Assembly: GCA_023678885.1 (NCBI GenBank)
Contig: CM043002.1
Location: 5,908,022-5,972,021 of the forward strand
Source of the DNA: Pogostemon cablin
Taxonomy: Eukaryota; Streptophyta; Magnoliopsida; Lamiales; Lamiaceae
Direction of reading: 5' to 3'
DNA length: 64,000 nt
The notes beneath the pieces were generated by a model that saw nothing but the letters and a program-made list of their open reading frames with translations, was not told where the DNA came from and did not search any database. Shown here piece after piece: positions 12,276-23,640 of the stretch (position 1 is the first letter of the stretch; the number at the start of each line of letters is the position of its first letter). The position numbers were made by a program, and so were the translations under genes.

Positions 12276-12576
12276 AGTTGAAAGATATAAATTTAATGTG
12301 TAGTAGGTAGTTGTTGTTTGTAGTCCCATGTATAGTAATTAATTATTTTGTGTAGGTTTCACTTGAGAAAAAAAGAAAATTTAGGTTTATACATGATTTC
12401 ACAATAAAATGTTATATTTCTTAATCCCCATATAACCAAACATAAGTATTATTGCGAAACTGATGAAGTTTAAAATAAGATTTGTGTGGTTAATATAAAG
12501 AATACAAACTTAAATATAAAAATAAATAGTTGTCTTGTAATTCTTTCCGTGCAACTCACGGGGCAATAAATTCTAG

Positions 12577-13317
12577 AAGGACTTACTACATGTGATCCGC
12601 GGGTATTGGACAAAATTATCATCAAAAGTGTTCGCCTAATTTAATTAGATGATTAATGATAAGACAACTCTAAATATTTTGATAAACATGATTGTGACGT
12701 GTATGGGTATCATTACAATAATAAATGGGTTCCTATGAGTGGGTATTAAATGGCTACAGGTAACTCGCGGGTATTTATATACCATTTGAGACGGTTAGAA
12801 GTGTCATAATTAATATTTTTAATGGGAAGCTGATATTTAAACGAATATTAAGCTGGTCATCCCAAATGAGCTTTGAGTTAGTCGGACTTTAGGTTAATTG
12901 AGTTACTGAGTTATTTCTGTTAGACGTGTTTTCTTATTTTATTACTCCTACTATTTTTTTATGCATTTGGTACTGTGATTAAGATAGCAGATGTAAAGTA
13001 GATTATTAATAATTTAATCTAACTTTTAGAAAAAATGATAAGAAGTGGAGTAATTTTTGTGGTTGATTATCACTTTTCTTAATCAATTATTACTTTTTTT
13101 ATATTTATCAATTATTAATCAATTAATAAATGAATATTAAACGGGTATTGATACCCGCGAATATTAATAAATGGGTATGGAATAGGTACGGGTACCATAA
13201 TAAAATTTTCAAATGGAATATTATATTTAAGGAGTATGTTTAATTAATAAGACTTAAATTGGGCGATTTTAAGAAAATAAATATATAACTCCCAATATTG
13301 TTGTATTATATAAAACA
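12577..13317. other. AT-rich spacer with GGGTAC words
   Basis: No gene is seen. It contains degenerate blocks of the GGGTACGGGTACC type (for example near 13180) shared with the duplicated segments. Confidence 0.6.
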
Positions 13318-14335
13318 TTTGTTTCCCGTTGAATGTGTTTTGTAATAATGTTTAATGGTAGGGTTCTTTTTTGCAAATTTTCAAACGTAAGAATTAATTT
13401 TCAATTGAAGTAAATTTCATGGGCTTTCTTACAGTTAACTATTTAAATATTGAAATTATATTATTTTTATTTTATATTTACTTAATAGTAGTATATCTTT
13501 TATTTCGAAAATAAAAAAAAAACTTAAAGGATACTCCCTCGGTCCCGTCCTTACGGTTGTGTTTGCGTTTTGCACAGGGATTAATGAATATAGTATTTTA
13601 TTGTGTATTGAGGATAGAGAAATAATAATTTAATGTAAAGTGGGTAGGTGTATTAGTGGGATGTGTGGGCCCATATAGGGAGAAGTAATTAATTTGTGTG
13701 GGTCCCATATGCTAAAAAGGGAAATGTAACTATTAGGATGAGACGCCCAAAATAGAAATATGTAATTATTAGGATGAGACGAAGGGAGTAAAAAATTTAA
13801 TTTTTCTCACTTCAGAAGTGTCACGTGACATTACCGATTGGATGACCTACTCCAGCCGTTACATGGACTAAATTGTCGAATATTTTGAAGTTAATGGATC
13901 AATTTCAAAAACTCGAGAACGCTGCACTAATTTCAAAGTTAGTTAGTGGTAATGGATAAAAAAGCTTATTTATCCTTATTTTCTATTTAATTAATAATAA
14001 TATATTATTATTATATTAATTTAAATAAAAAAAATATACAAATATATAATAAATTAATATTAAATGAGTACGAGTATTTGCGGATTTTGATAAACGAGTA
14101 TGAGACTTGTACGTGTATTATAATAATTTTTTTTGCGGGAGGGGTATGAGTATTTAATAGTTAATCGAATACGGGTACGAGTACCAAAAAATAAGTAGGT
14201 ATCCTGCCGGTTGTCATTTATAGATACAGTGTTGAAAATTTAAGTGGATACATGTTACGGGTTTTTTTAAATCATGCATGCATCAAGATTTAAGTTTATT
14301 TTATAAAAATAAATTAATAGATATAATATTTTAAG
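13318..14335 (+). repeat. dispersed duplicated segment, right copy
   Basis: This is the partner of 11240-12275, in direct orientation and about 2.08 kb downstream. It is more diverged in the GGGTAC part and carries Stowaway copy 3 instead of copy 2. Confidence 0.8.
13534..13788. mobile_element. Stowaway-type MITE, copy 3 (different subfamily)
   Basis: The ends are CTCCCTCGGTCCC and a slightly decayed GAGACGAAGGGAG, flanked by TA, 255 bp. The interior (AAAGTGGGTAGGTGTATTAG) matches the MITE at 42553-42807, not copies 1 and 2. It lies at the equivalent place in the right copy of the duplicated segment. Confidence 0.93.
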
Positions 14336-15784
14336 GCAAAGACTTGTGTGAGACCGTCTCACGAAAGGGCTTACGTGAGATGGCCAGAAAATGATAATTT
14401 TTATATAAAAAAGTGATAATAAATCAATGAAAAGTGATAATATTATTTCATGAACAATTTATAGTATAAATAAAAAGTGACAACATTTTATAGCAAAAGT
14501 AATAATGATTTATAGCGAAAGTAATAACTATTACATTTCTCATTATTCTTCTCAAGCTCTATTACATGTTAATATCAACAATTGAAAAATTCAACATAGA
14601 ACGACAAACGCGTACTCATCAATTTGATCATCATCACCAGGTGAAACTATCACATTTCACATTTCCACTCTCCCTCTTCTGTATCTTCATTCTTCAATTC
14701 TCGGTCTGCCTTTCTCTACCACTCTCTCTTCTTCATTCTTTCAGTCGTCTCTCATTCTTCTCTATTTTCTCACTTAAATAAACATTTCATAATACTCTCA
14801 AAACTCAATTTCATTGGCTTCATACTGCAGCGGAGGTCTAACTCGTGGAGGCGGCGGCTTCGCATTTCAGAAGATTTTTCGATCTATCTGATCGGAGTAA
14901 TTTATTGTAGATAGGTTCCCATTCGACTTCTGAAAAAGAGGGTTTTCAATGTATTTTTGTAGATATGTGTTTTTCTAAAGATTGTAACAAGAATATAGAA
15001 TAGGAATGGATTTGTGTAGGTGCGATGCAATTTTAAAATAAAACTGATGATTTTTCGGTTCGAATGGGTTCACCGATTTCCCGATTCTTTCTGGTTCTTC
15101 CCGGTTCACATGTAAACGATTATTAGGTAGTTCCGGACCGATTTCGAAACTGGTTCCCGATTTAACTGGTTGAACCGGCCGATCAGGTCCGATTTTCGAA
15201 TCACTACCCACAAGAATTGCGTAATACCAAAATAGTCCTTTTTATCACATAATCGGCCCCGTAAGAATTTCAGATAATTTTCCATCGTTAACTAACGGAA
15301 CTTAACATGTGAGGCGTTAAGTGGGTTATCAACGAGTTTGGGAAATTTAATTTACTTACCAAAACCGTTTCTCCCACTAATTTCTCCAACCCTAATTCCT
15401 TTGCATCCCCATCCATATCCATTGGAAAATCACCCCAATCTTTTAATCAAACAAATCCACTATTGAATCTATCGAAGATACATAAAATAATCATTTTTGA
15501 AGAGAAACTTCAGTCTGATTAAAGTTGTCGTGCGTTGGGGATAGGCGGTGATCCTCTACCATACCGTAAGTTTATTATAATCCTTGTAATCGTCGTCTGC
15601 CACCACAGATTTTTCGTTAGTGCATTCGCCTTCCAAGTCGATTGTTTTGCACCACCACCGTTCGTGGGTGTTAGGGGTATAACTTTTCTTTAATTTAGCA
15701 ATCCAATCATAATTTTTAACCCTAATTTCATTCACCCAAAATCTCCACCGCTGCCAACAAATTTTCAGAAAAATTGAAGACAAC
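14336..15784. other. non-coding stretch, possible decayed DNA-transposon ends
   Basis: GTGTGAGACCGTCTCACG at about 14344 is a small palindrome. A degenerate GTGATAAT-rich stretch follows at 14390-14540. From 15040 to 15200 there is a block rich in CCGGTT/GGTTC words, typical of hAT-like MITE ends. The open frames here are short and show no recognisable domains. Confidence 0.5.
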
Positions 15785-17739
15785 TGATGCGCGTTTTCTT
15801 TGCACGTAAAATTAATCCCTAAGTATTAAGTATATCAATTGCAGCTTAAGCAAGCGATCAAGTGAATATCGAACCCAAAGGATGATGTATTATCAATTTA
15901 ATTATTATCTAAATTAATTAAGATTATTATGGCAATATAGTTTGAGGTTTAGAATTATTAATCTACTAAACAATTAATTAAAATAACAAATAAAATAAAA
16001 TATCACTAGAAGAATACAAAGTGGATCAAGTAGGAGAACATGTAGCTCTAGGATAATCCAGTTTCACTCATTAATCTCCCTTTCGTGTGTTGATGTCCGA
16101 CTCTGCCTTGTGGAATATGGACGCATCACTAAACCATGCATATCTACTCGCGTGTAACACGTGTTAATAACCTTGGAGCAAGAGATATAATTCTATCCCT
16201 CTTTCTAGATACTATCAGTATCAATTATTTTCCTGACCAATTGGTACTCTAACACGATATGATATTCCTTTATAGATACTATAAAATTATCCTATTTATC
16301 CTACTTAATAAACCGAATTCAATTCAATTAATAAGTATTCATATATGATAGTTCTAATGAAGCTTCGGAGTTTTCTCACTTAGAATCATAACATGGAATC
16401 CTACTCAGCAGTGAACGCACTCAATTAATAACCAAGATATGTATTCAGACTCTACATAACATTAATGAAGCACAAAATGACCGTGAGTATGGATTAAAAA
16501 AGCACAATCATATATAAAATAAATCCACAGGTAGTATTGTACGGAGTTTATACACGAAAGTTCAATTAATTGGTAAAAACCTTAGCAACCCTAGTTCTAC
16601 CAAAAAGGCTCTAGCCCATGATGTTACAAAGAACAATCATGGGTGTTGGATATATCTTACCCGGATGTCCAAAAAATACAAGATAAATTAGGAAATGAAT
16701 AAAACCCTAGATGTGGACGTCATCGCATCCTTCTCCGTCTTGAATTCTCCTCTTGGTTCTCCTCTTGATTCCACGAACAAATGTTCAAAGTGATGGATAG
16801 ATGGAGGAAATGATGTGGATGATGGTTGGGGGGTGAACCCCCCTTGTGGGGTGTGGTATTGTGCTGTGGCCTCTCTCTAATCCAATCTCTATTCTTGTGT
16901 ATTGTCTTCTTTGTGTGATCTACATCTCTTTTATACTTGTAAGTTCTCCTTATGGACCTAGGATGGACTTTTTCTAGAAAAACATGCAGAAACACGCACT
17001 TGGGGTGTAAAAATCGGATCCGGACGCGTCCTAGGCATGGAGTTCGACCTAGTGTTCGACCTAGGGCTTGGTTGAACCCTAGTCGAATCGAAATCGGCGA
17101 TTTAACGCACTTCAGGCTTCAGGTTCGACCAAAATGGCTCGAGTTCGACCAAGGGATCTGGTCGAACTGGCTGTCGTGGTCGAATCCCTCTTGCGTCGTC
17201 TCACTGTTTCGCATATAACTTCCACATCCGAGCTCCAATATGAGTGATTCTTGCGCTCTCGCGATCCTCTCTTCCTTGGATTTCTATCCATATAAAGAAC
17301 TCATAAAAAATCCAAGAATTGAAGGTGTAACAAGCCATGGAATATAACACAGCTGTTCTGTTCGGCACAGCTCGCACGACGTCACCATTTTGCTCATAAC
17401 TTCCTCGTTTGGAACTCGATTGAGGTGTTATTTACGCTAAAACGATCCTCTTTTCAGTTGCTGTCTAACCTTGTATCACAACACCAATTTTGATCTCCAA
17501 AAAAATATAGAAATATTGCACAAGTTGGACGTACATTTTTTAACATTCATTGCACAAGTTGCACCTTTTCACCAACTTTGCACTTTTGATCCTTTTTCCA
17601 CCTAAAATATAATAAAACACCTCAAGTGCACATTTTTCTCAAATATATTGAATATAAGACCCTTGTGCTAATATATTACAACAATATCAATCAAAAAGGT
17701 GTTCAATTGGACACTAAAACACGCTAATTTCCACTCTCA
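15785..17739 (-). repeat. 3' LTR of the Athila-like element (LTR family A)
   Basis: It is about 90% similar by eye to 21690-23640, including the boundary words TGATGCGCG (plus strand) and CACTCTCA. It holds a TATA box on the minus strand at 16928-16935 and a cluster of TTCGACC/GGTCGAA words at 17042-17180. Confidence 0.92.
16928..17180 (-). promoter_or_regulatory. LTR promoter: TATA box with upstream TTCGACC dyad cluster
   Basis: On the minus strand a TATAAAAG box lies at 16935-16928. About 110-250 bp upstream (17042-17180) there are about eight copies of TTCGACC or its complement GGTCGAA in both directions. The position upstream of TATA in the LTR is that of U3 enhancer sequence. Function is inferred from position only. 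Confidence 0.55.
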
Positions 17740-17757
17740 TCAATCCCCCAAACTTAC
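17740..17757 (-). other. polypurine tract
   Basis: On the minus strand it reads GTTTGGGGGATTGA, directly before the 3' LTR. This is the second-strand primer site typical of Athila-type elements. Confidence 0.8.
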
Positions 17758-18336
17758 CCGAAGCTTGTCCCGAGGCAACAAAATAAAAATAAAGAGTAAG
17801 AGAGTAAAAAAATTAGAGGGGAAATAAGGATTATGACAAATACCCCATTCACAACACAATTGTCCTCAACTTCGGTCATGCAACTCTCATTACATGTAAT
17901 AATCAATTCATAGCATACAAGTTAAGACAATCACCACTAATTAAAATGCTCCATCCACATGTTCTCACAGGAAGTATATATCACTCGCACTCAAGTGTAA
18001 AAGATGTACACTTATGGGTTATGGTGTTTACGCTCAGATTCAATTCAAGTGCATGCGTAACCATAAGCTTGCCAAATGTCTCAAACTCTCCACCACTAAA
18101 AGTATGATTTGACAATGGGATCAAAAAGGACTTTTGTTTGGATATAATGTTGGATCTTTGGTTAAGGTAGAAAATATATGGATAAAGTGACTCAATTAGT
18201 AGAGAATTAAAATCGGAGATCTTTTGTATTACAGATTTTTACACTTCAAGGCTATCCAGCTTAATGCTCTTCTAATTTTCTTTTCTCTCATTTCCTTCAA
18301 GCTCAACATACTTTTCTTTTGTTTCTTTTTTTCTCG

Positions 18337-18405
18337 AGGTACCAGTTTCGGGCACTACCTCTAACATCTCGGGTACCAGTTTCGGGCACTACCCCTAAGC
18401 AACTT
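18337..18405. repeat. short tandem duplication in the element interior
   Basis: Two units of about 37 bp share GGTACCAGTTTCGGGCACTA. No function is evident. Confidence 0.8.
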
Positions 18406-19557
18406 ACTTTTCAGCTCATAATCACTTGTACAACTCCAAATATTTTATTCCTTCCAAACTCCATCAAAATCAATTTTACACACTTTGACAACATTTAATT
18501 ATCCACTAAATATAGGAATTTAAGGCTCACATAGGATATCAAAGTGGCTATCTTTGTAGGTTGCCAAAGAAATAAGACTTTTAGGCTCAACGGGGCTAAC
18601 TACGGATATATAATTATTTGGTAGGAAATTATTTGGAAAAGTGACTCATAAATTCAAGGATGACCTAAAATCATCTCCCATCATCTAACACACATGTAGT
18701 TTCAAGTAAGACAAGAGGCAAGTTCTAGAATACACGCACAAGAATGATACTCACCAGAAAGAATATCATGTGATTATGTAACATGATCAACGGGGCTCAA
18801 AATCTCACATGGGTTTTTAACAAGTGACAGAGCACTTTTCATAGTAAGTAATATCCCAATAGTACACATAGAACTTCATACCACAATATAACTCAAGTCC
18901 ACTTCTTTTATCAATTTCAAGAGCATATGAATTTCAAGCACAATTTAAAAATAAACTCACATGGATCACCACCTTAAACTTAATCCTTTCACTCCTACGA
19001 ATTAAAAGCACACATAAAAATTAGAATAAGGAAACGAGGGCACCTGATTTTTCTTCAGTGTATGCACGAGCTCCTCAGCATAGAACTCATCTTGCCACCT
19101 AGTTACCTTTTTCTATCATCAAAACTCAAACACACTCATCATCACAGGATTCATAAATAATAAAATAAGAGAACTAGAAGAAAGAATCAATTGACTATCT
19201 AATCGACTACACACTAGAAATATCACTGAATACTAGGTAAATTGTAAAAAATCGACACATTAAAACCGATTAAAGTTTCAACATACCGCAAAAATCAACT
19301 CCCCTAGTAAACATTACAAAGAAAAGATTATACTCTTGGAGCTTCAATGAAGTAAGAACATCACACCCCCCAAACTTAGTAAAAATATAAGTTGAAACTA
19401 ACTTTGCAGAAAGATGTAATTGCCGATTAGTAAGCACCTTAAATATAAAAATTTCTTACTCACACGAAAGAAATAAAGCAATAAAATGGAAGGGAAAAGC
19501 CCCCAACATGCGCTCATGTTTAACGTCGGAGAGTCACGACGGATGTAACCTTTTAAA

Positions 19558-19998
19558 CTACTGGATCAGAGGACGGTCTTCTCGCATCCTCACCTTCAAA
19601 TAATTTCTTTCCCTTTTCTTGTCGACACTCAACACCTCACCTTTCTTAGTAACAAGTATATGATCTTCAGAATTACCTTCCTCCCATGGCTGTCTAGACT
19701 CCTCCTTGTCAATCATCCAATCAAATTTAGAGTCATCTGTCCTATTAAAATCAAGATTAAACAAGTTAGAAATCACATCTATGCTCTTGCATAATTGAGT
19801 CTCCATTGGCATTTTCATTGCTTGATCAAGAGAGAAAATCACATCTTCATTATCCTTATGCAGTCTAAGCTTCTCGACTCTCAACCTCCTTGCTCTTTCC
19901 CACTTCTTTTCCACTATAAGCTCATTATTCTGTCCTTGGGATGGCATGAGAGTAGCATTAACATCATGTGGAGCATTCAACGAGGAAAACGGCGCCAA
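19558..19998 (-). CDS. hypothetical second reading frame of the Athila-like element
   Basis: This is an open frame of 146 residues, the longest in the element apart from gag. It lies downstream of gag on the same strand. It is charged and lysine/glutamate-rich (for example KKWERARRLRVEKLRL), without membrane segments, zinc knuckle or protease/polymerase motifs. I do not recognise a family. It may be a remnant of the gag-pol junction or an element-specific protein. The TTCGACC-rich array separates it from gag. No second copy in the window allows a conservation check. Confidence 0.35.
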   Translation of the reverse strand: MAPFSSLNAPHDVNATLMPSQGQNNELIVEKKWERARRLRVEKLRLHKDNEDVIFSLDQAMKMPMETQLCKSIDVISNLFNLDFNRTDDSKFDWMIDKEESRQPWEEGNSEDHILVTKKGEVLSVDKKRERNYLKVRMREDRPLIQ

Positions 19999-20009
19999 AC
20001 AGGAGAGTT

Positions 20010-20440
20010 TGACTTGAGTTCGACCTGGTTAGATGGTCGAACTCGGTGAATAGTGGTCGAACTGAATACCTGAAAGTTTGTTCTCTCCCTTACAGACTGG
20101 TTCGACCAGGGTTTGACCAAGTGTGCTGGTCTAATCCAAGTGATCGTGGTCGAATCGGGCTTCAGACAAAATAGAGCGCTCTGGATAGTATCGTTCGACC
20201 TGGGTTTGACCAGTAGGGTTGGTCGAACTTACTGGTTGAACCGGAGTGATCGTGGTCGAATCGAGCATCAGACAAAATAGAGCATCTTGAATAGTGGCAT
20301 TCGACCTGAGCTTCTGGTCGAATCGACCTGTTTTTGGTCGAACTGACCCTCTGCTTCTTCCGGATGTCGCCCAGGTGCCTGGTTCGACCTCCCCTGTGCA
20401 GTTCGACCTGGATAGCTGGTCGAATTGGGCTCATGATGCT
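20010..20440. repeat. internal TTCGACC/GGTCGAA word array
   Basis: About 20 copies of TTCGACC, GGTCGAA or one-base variants occur in both orientations within 430 bp. Partial longer repeats sharing CAGACAAAATAGAGC are superimposed. The same word forms the LTR cluster at 17042-17180. The open frames overlapping this stretch are by-products of the repeats. Confidence 0.8.
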
Positions 20441-20516
20441 TCAGAATTCGATTCCGACTTATCTGTCCCTCGTACTGCTTTCCAGACCTCAACATGATGG
20501 CTTTATTTTCTAATTT

Positions 20517-21516
20517 TTATGTCAATTGATTCACATTTGCCGTCATCTGCCCCATAATCCAAGTTAGGTCCTTCAACTGCTTAGATAAATCTGCATGATC
20601 AACATTCCTGGTATCCTCAAGACAATCAATCCTTGCATCATTCTCAGCCATGTAACGATTTAAGGTATCTTCAACACTCTTCACTTCGTGCTGCTTCATA
20701 CTAGACCCCCTTAGTGTCAACTCTGTAATCTGCCTTTGCTGGGATTCTAGTAGCTTGTTGATGTTTGCTAAACTAGAGACGATCTCATCATCCCTATTCG
20801 GCTTCACTTGATGTTCAACCTGCGCTACCTTGCCAAGTACATATAATCCTCTATCTCTCTCCGTAGGCCAGTCACGTGAATTCATAACGATGTCTTCAAA
20901 TAACTTTTCTGCTTCAAGTGTTGTCTTAGATAACAGCGCTCCTCCCGATGATGCATCAATAAGAACACGCGACTTACAATCCAATCCATAGTAAAAGATG
21001 CTTATGTACTCAGCTTTAGACATTCCATGTTGTGGGCACCTCCTGAGCATGTCTTTAAACCTATCTCACGCCTCATAAAATTTTTCACCCTGATTCATAA
21101 CAAATTGGGTGATCGCTTGCTTCATTCTTAAGATCCTTGAGGGTGTCATATATCTCTCCAAGAATTTCTGCTGCAGTTGGTCCTATGTAGTGCAATCCGT
21201 GGCATCAAGAGTCTCATACCAAGCTTCTGCTCCATCAATCAAAGAAAACTTGAATAGGGCGATTCTTCTAGCATTATCATTAGCTCCAGCACCCTCTGAG
21301 TATTTGCATAACCAAGAAATCTTCGGAGATGCTGATATGGATCTTCAAAACAACCTCCAGAAAAGGGATTCTTTTCCATCATGTTAATAAGAGTGGGATG
21401 TATCTCAAAATCATCATCTTTCCCCTTGCTCCTATCAACCCTATGTTGCTAATCCCATAATTTGTGAAAATTTCACGGATTGCAACATTATCCGGATTCT
21501 GCCTTGCTCCAGCCAT
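20517..21516 (-). pseudogene. gag of the Athila-like element, frameshifted
   Basis: On the minus strand a start at 21516 opens MAGARQNPDNVAIREIF. Frame changes then separate pieces such as FEIHPTLINMM and NPFSGGCFEDPYQHLRRF, until an intact 177-residue frame from 21050 (MLRRCPQHGMSKAEYISIF, LIDASSGGALLSKT) to 20517. The order FEIxPxLINM, FxGxxxEDPxxHL, RCPxHG, LDAxxGG is that of Athila gag. The C-terminal part is predicted to be coiled-coil-like, without a zinc knuckle. With frameshifts in the first half it is unlikely to make a full protein. Confidence 0.85.
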
Positions 21517-21673
21517 GTTTAGCTCAATGTGTTATTCCTTCCTTTCATTCCTATCCTTTTCCTATTGCACAAGTACCTCAGAAAAATTCAAGATTACATA
21601 GAAATAAATAATCACAAATAGAAGTCTTAATCAAATTAGAAATAATAAACTAATAATAACAGCCGTCCCCGGC

Positions 21674-21689
21674 AAAGGCGCCAAGAACT
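21674..21689 (-). other. primer-binding site region
   Basis: Just inside the 5' LTR the minus strand reads AGTTCTTGGCGCCTTTGCC, close to the TGGCGCC-type primer sites of Athila elements. Confidence 0.75.
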
Positions 21690-23640
21690 TGATGCGCGTT
21701 TTCTTTGCACGCAAAATTAATCCGCAAGTATTAAGGATATCAATTCAGCTTAAGCAAGCAACCAAGTGAATATCGAACCCAAAGGACGGTGTATTATCAA
21801 TTTAATTATTATCTAAATTAATTAAGATGATTATGTCAATATAGTTTGAGGTTTAGAATTGTTAATCTACTAAACAATTTATTAAAATAACAAATAAAAT
21901 AAAATATCACTAGAAGAATACGAAAGTGGATCAAGTAGGAGAATAGGTAGCTTTAGGATAATCCAGTTTCACTCATTATTCTCTCTTTCGTGTGTTGATG
22001 TCCGACTCTGCCTTGTGGAATATTGACGCATCACTAAACCATGCTTATCTACTCTATAGATACAAGTAAATATGTGTGCAACACGTGTGAATAACCTTGG
22101 AGCAAGAAATATAATTCTATCCCCCTTTCTAGGTACTATCAGTATCAATTATTTCCTTGGTCAATTGGTACTCTAACCCGATATGATCTCCCTTTATACG
22201 TACTATAAAATTATCCTCTTTATCATACCTAATAACACGAATTCAATTAAATTAATAAGTATTCATATATGATAGTTCTAATGAAGCTTCAGAGTCCCCT
22301 CACTTAGAATCATAACATGGAATCCTGCTCAGCAGTGAACGCATTCAATCAATAACCAAGATATGTATTTAGACTCTACATAACAGTTAATGATGCACAA
22401 AATGACCGTGAGTATGGATTAATAAAGTACAATCATATATAAAATAGATCCACAAGTAGTGTTATACAGAGTTTACACACGAAAGTTCAATTAATTGGTA
22501 AAAACCTTCACAACCCTAGTTCTACCAAAAAGGCTCTAGCCTATGATGTTACGAAGAACAATCATGGGTGTTGGATGAATCTTACCCGGATGTCCGGAAA
22601 ATAAAAGATAAATTAGGAAACGAATAAAACCCTAGATGTGGGCATCGTCGCGTCCTTCTCTGTCTTGAATTCTCCTCTTGGTTCTCCTCTTGATTCCACG
22701 AATGAATCTTCAAAGTGATGGATGGATGGAGGAAAGGATATGAATGATGGTTGGGTGGTGAACCCCCCTTGTGGGGTGTGGTATTGTGTTGTGGCCTCTC
22801 TCTAATCCAATCTCTATTCTTGTGTATTGTCTTCTTGGTGTGATCTACATCCCCTTTTAATCTTGTTAGTTCTCCTTATGGACCTTGGATGGGCTTTTTC
22901 TTGAAAAACATGCAGAAACACGCACTTGGGGTGTAAAAATTGGATCCGGACGCGTCCCAGGCATGGAGTTTGACCTAGTGTTCGACCTAGGGCTTGGTCG
23001 AACCCTGGTCGAATCAAAATCGGCGATTTAATGCACTTCAGGCTTCAGGTTCGACCAAAATGGCTTGAGTTCGACCAAGGGGTTTGGTCGAACTGGACTG
23101 TCGTGGTCGAATCCCACTTGTGCCTCTCACTATTTCGCGTATAACTCCCACATCCGAGCTCCAATTTGAGTGATCCCTTCCTTGGATTACTATCCATATA
23201 AAGAACTTACAAAAACTCAAAGAATTGAAGGTTTAACAAGCCATGGAATGTAGCACAACTGTTCTATTCGACACAGCTCTCGCGACGTCACCATTTTGCT
23301 CATAACTTCCTCGTTTGGAACTTGATTGAGGTGTTCTTAGGCCAAAATAATCCTCTTTTCAGTGGCTTTCCAACCATGTATCAAACAAGTTTTCATCTCC
23401 GCAAAAATGCAGAAATATTACACAAGTTGGACGTGCGTTTTTCAGCATTCTTTGCACAAGTTGTACCTTTTCTCCAACTTTGTACTTTTGATCATTTTTC
23501 CACCTAAAACACAATAAAACACCTCAAGTGCACAATTTTCTCACATATATTGAATATAAAACACTAGTGCTTATATATAACATCAATTCCCATAAAAAGG
23601 TGTTAGATTATACACTAAAACACACTTATTTTCACTCTCA
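21690..23640 (-). repeat. 5' LTR of the Athila-like element (LTR family A)
   Basis: It matches the other LTR over its full length. The TATA box position (22853-22862) reads ATTAAAAGG instead of TATAAAAG, so this promoter copy looks damaged. The TTCGACC word cluster is kept (22975-23110). Confidence 0.92.

Larger units (their letters stand above)
3272..12576 (+). mobile_element. putative non-autonomous Helitron carrying host gene fragments
   Basis: The left boundary is a typical plant Helitron start, TCTATACTTATATAAAAG, preceded by A. The right boundary is a 3' hairpin (CCGTG-loop-CACGG, 12547-12561) followed 11 nt later by the terminal CTAG at 12573-12576. A closely similar hairpin plus CTAG is found in reverse at 36940. 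Between the ends lie short, same-strand exon pieces of unrelated genes (MFS at 3972, malic enzyme at 5459, KH protein at 6800) separated by intron-like sequence, as expected of gene-capturing Helitrons. No Rep/helicase reading frame is visible. Weak points: the base after CTAG is A rather than T, and the two ends may belong to different elements, since the right part also carries MITEs and a duplicated segment. Confidence 0.5.
15785..23640 (-). mobile_element. Athila-like Ty3/gypsy element, two LTRs, gag only (non-autonomous)
   Basis: LTRs of 1,955 and 1,951 bp flank a 3.95-kb interior. On the minus strand the order is 5' LTR (21690-23640), a TTGGCGCC primer-binding site just inside it, gag (about 21516-20517), a second open frame (19998-19558), a long non-coding stretch, a G-rich polypurine tract (17740-17757) and the 3' LTR (15785-17739). 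No protease, reverse transcriptase or integrase is present, so movement would need a helper. LTR ends are read as TGAGAG...GCATCA. The flanks (ACAAC left, ACAGG right) agree in only three of five bases, so the target duplication is unclear. Confidence 0.9.

Noticed and set aside
3019..12576. Functional MFS, malic enzyme or KH genes
   Set aside because: Each is a single short exon piece with stops or shifts and no neighbouring exons.
14566..14781. A small secreted protein (hydrophobic, leucine/serine/phenylalanine-rich)
   Set aside because: It is low-complexity pyrimidine-rich sequence typical of untranslated leaders. There is no supporting downstream exon.
20162..20495. Minus- and plus-strand proteins over the TTCGACC array
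   Set aside because: Overlapping open frames on both strands are by-products of the repeated words and show no domains.
15785..23640. Exact 5-bp target duplication of the Athila-like element
   Set aside because: The flanks ACAAC and ACAGG agree in only three bases. I could not call a duplication without shifting the LTR ends.
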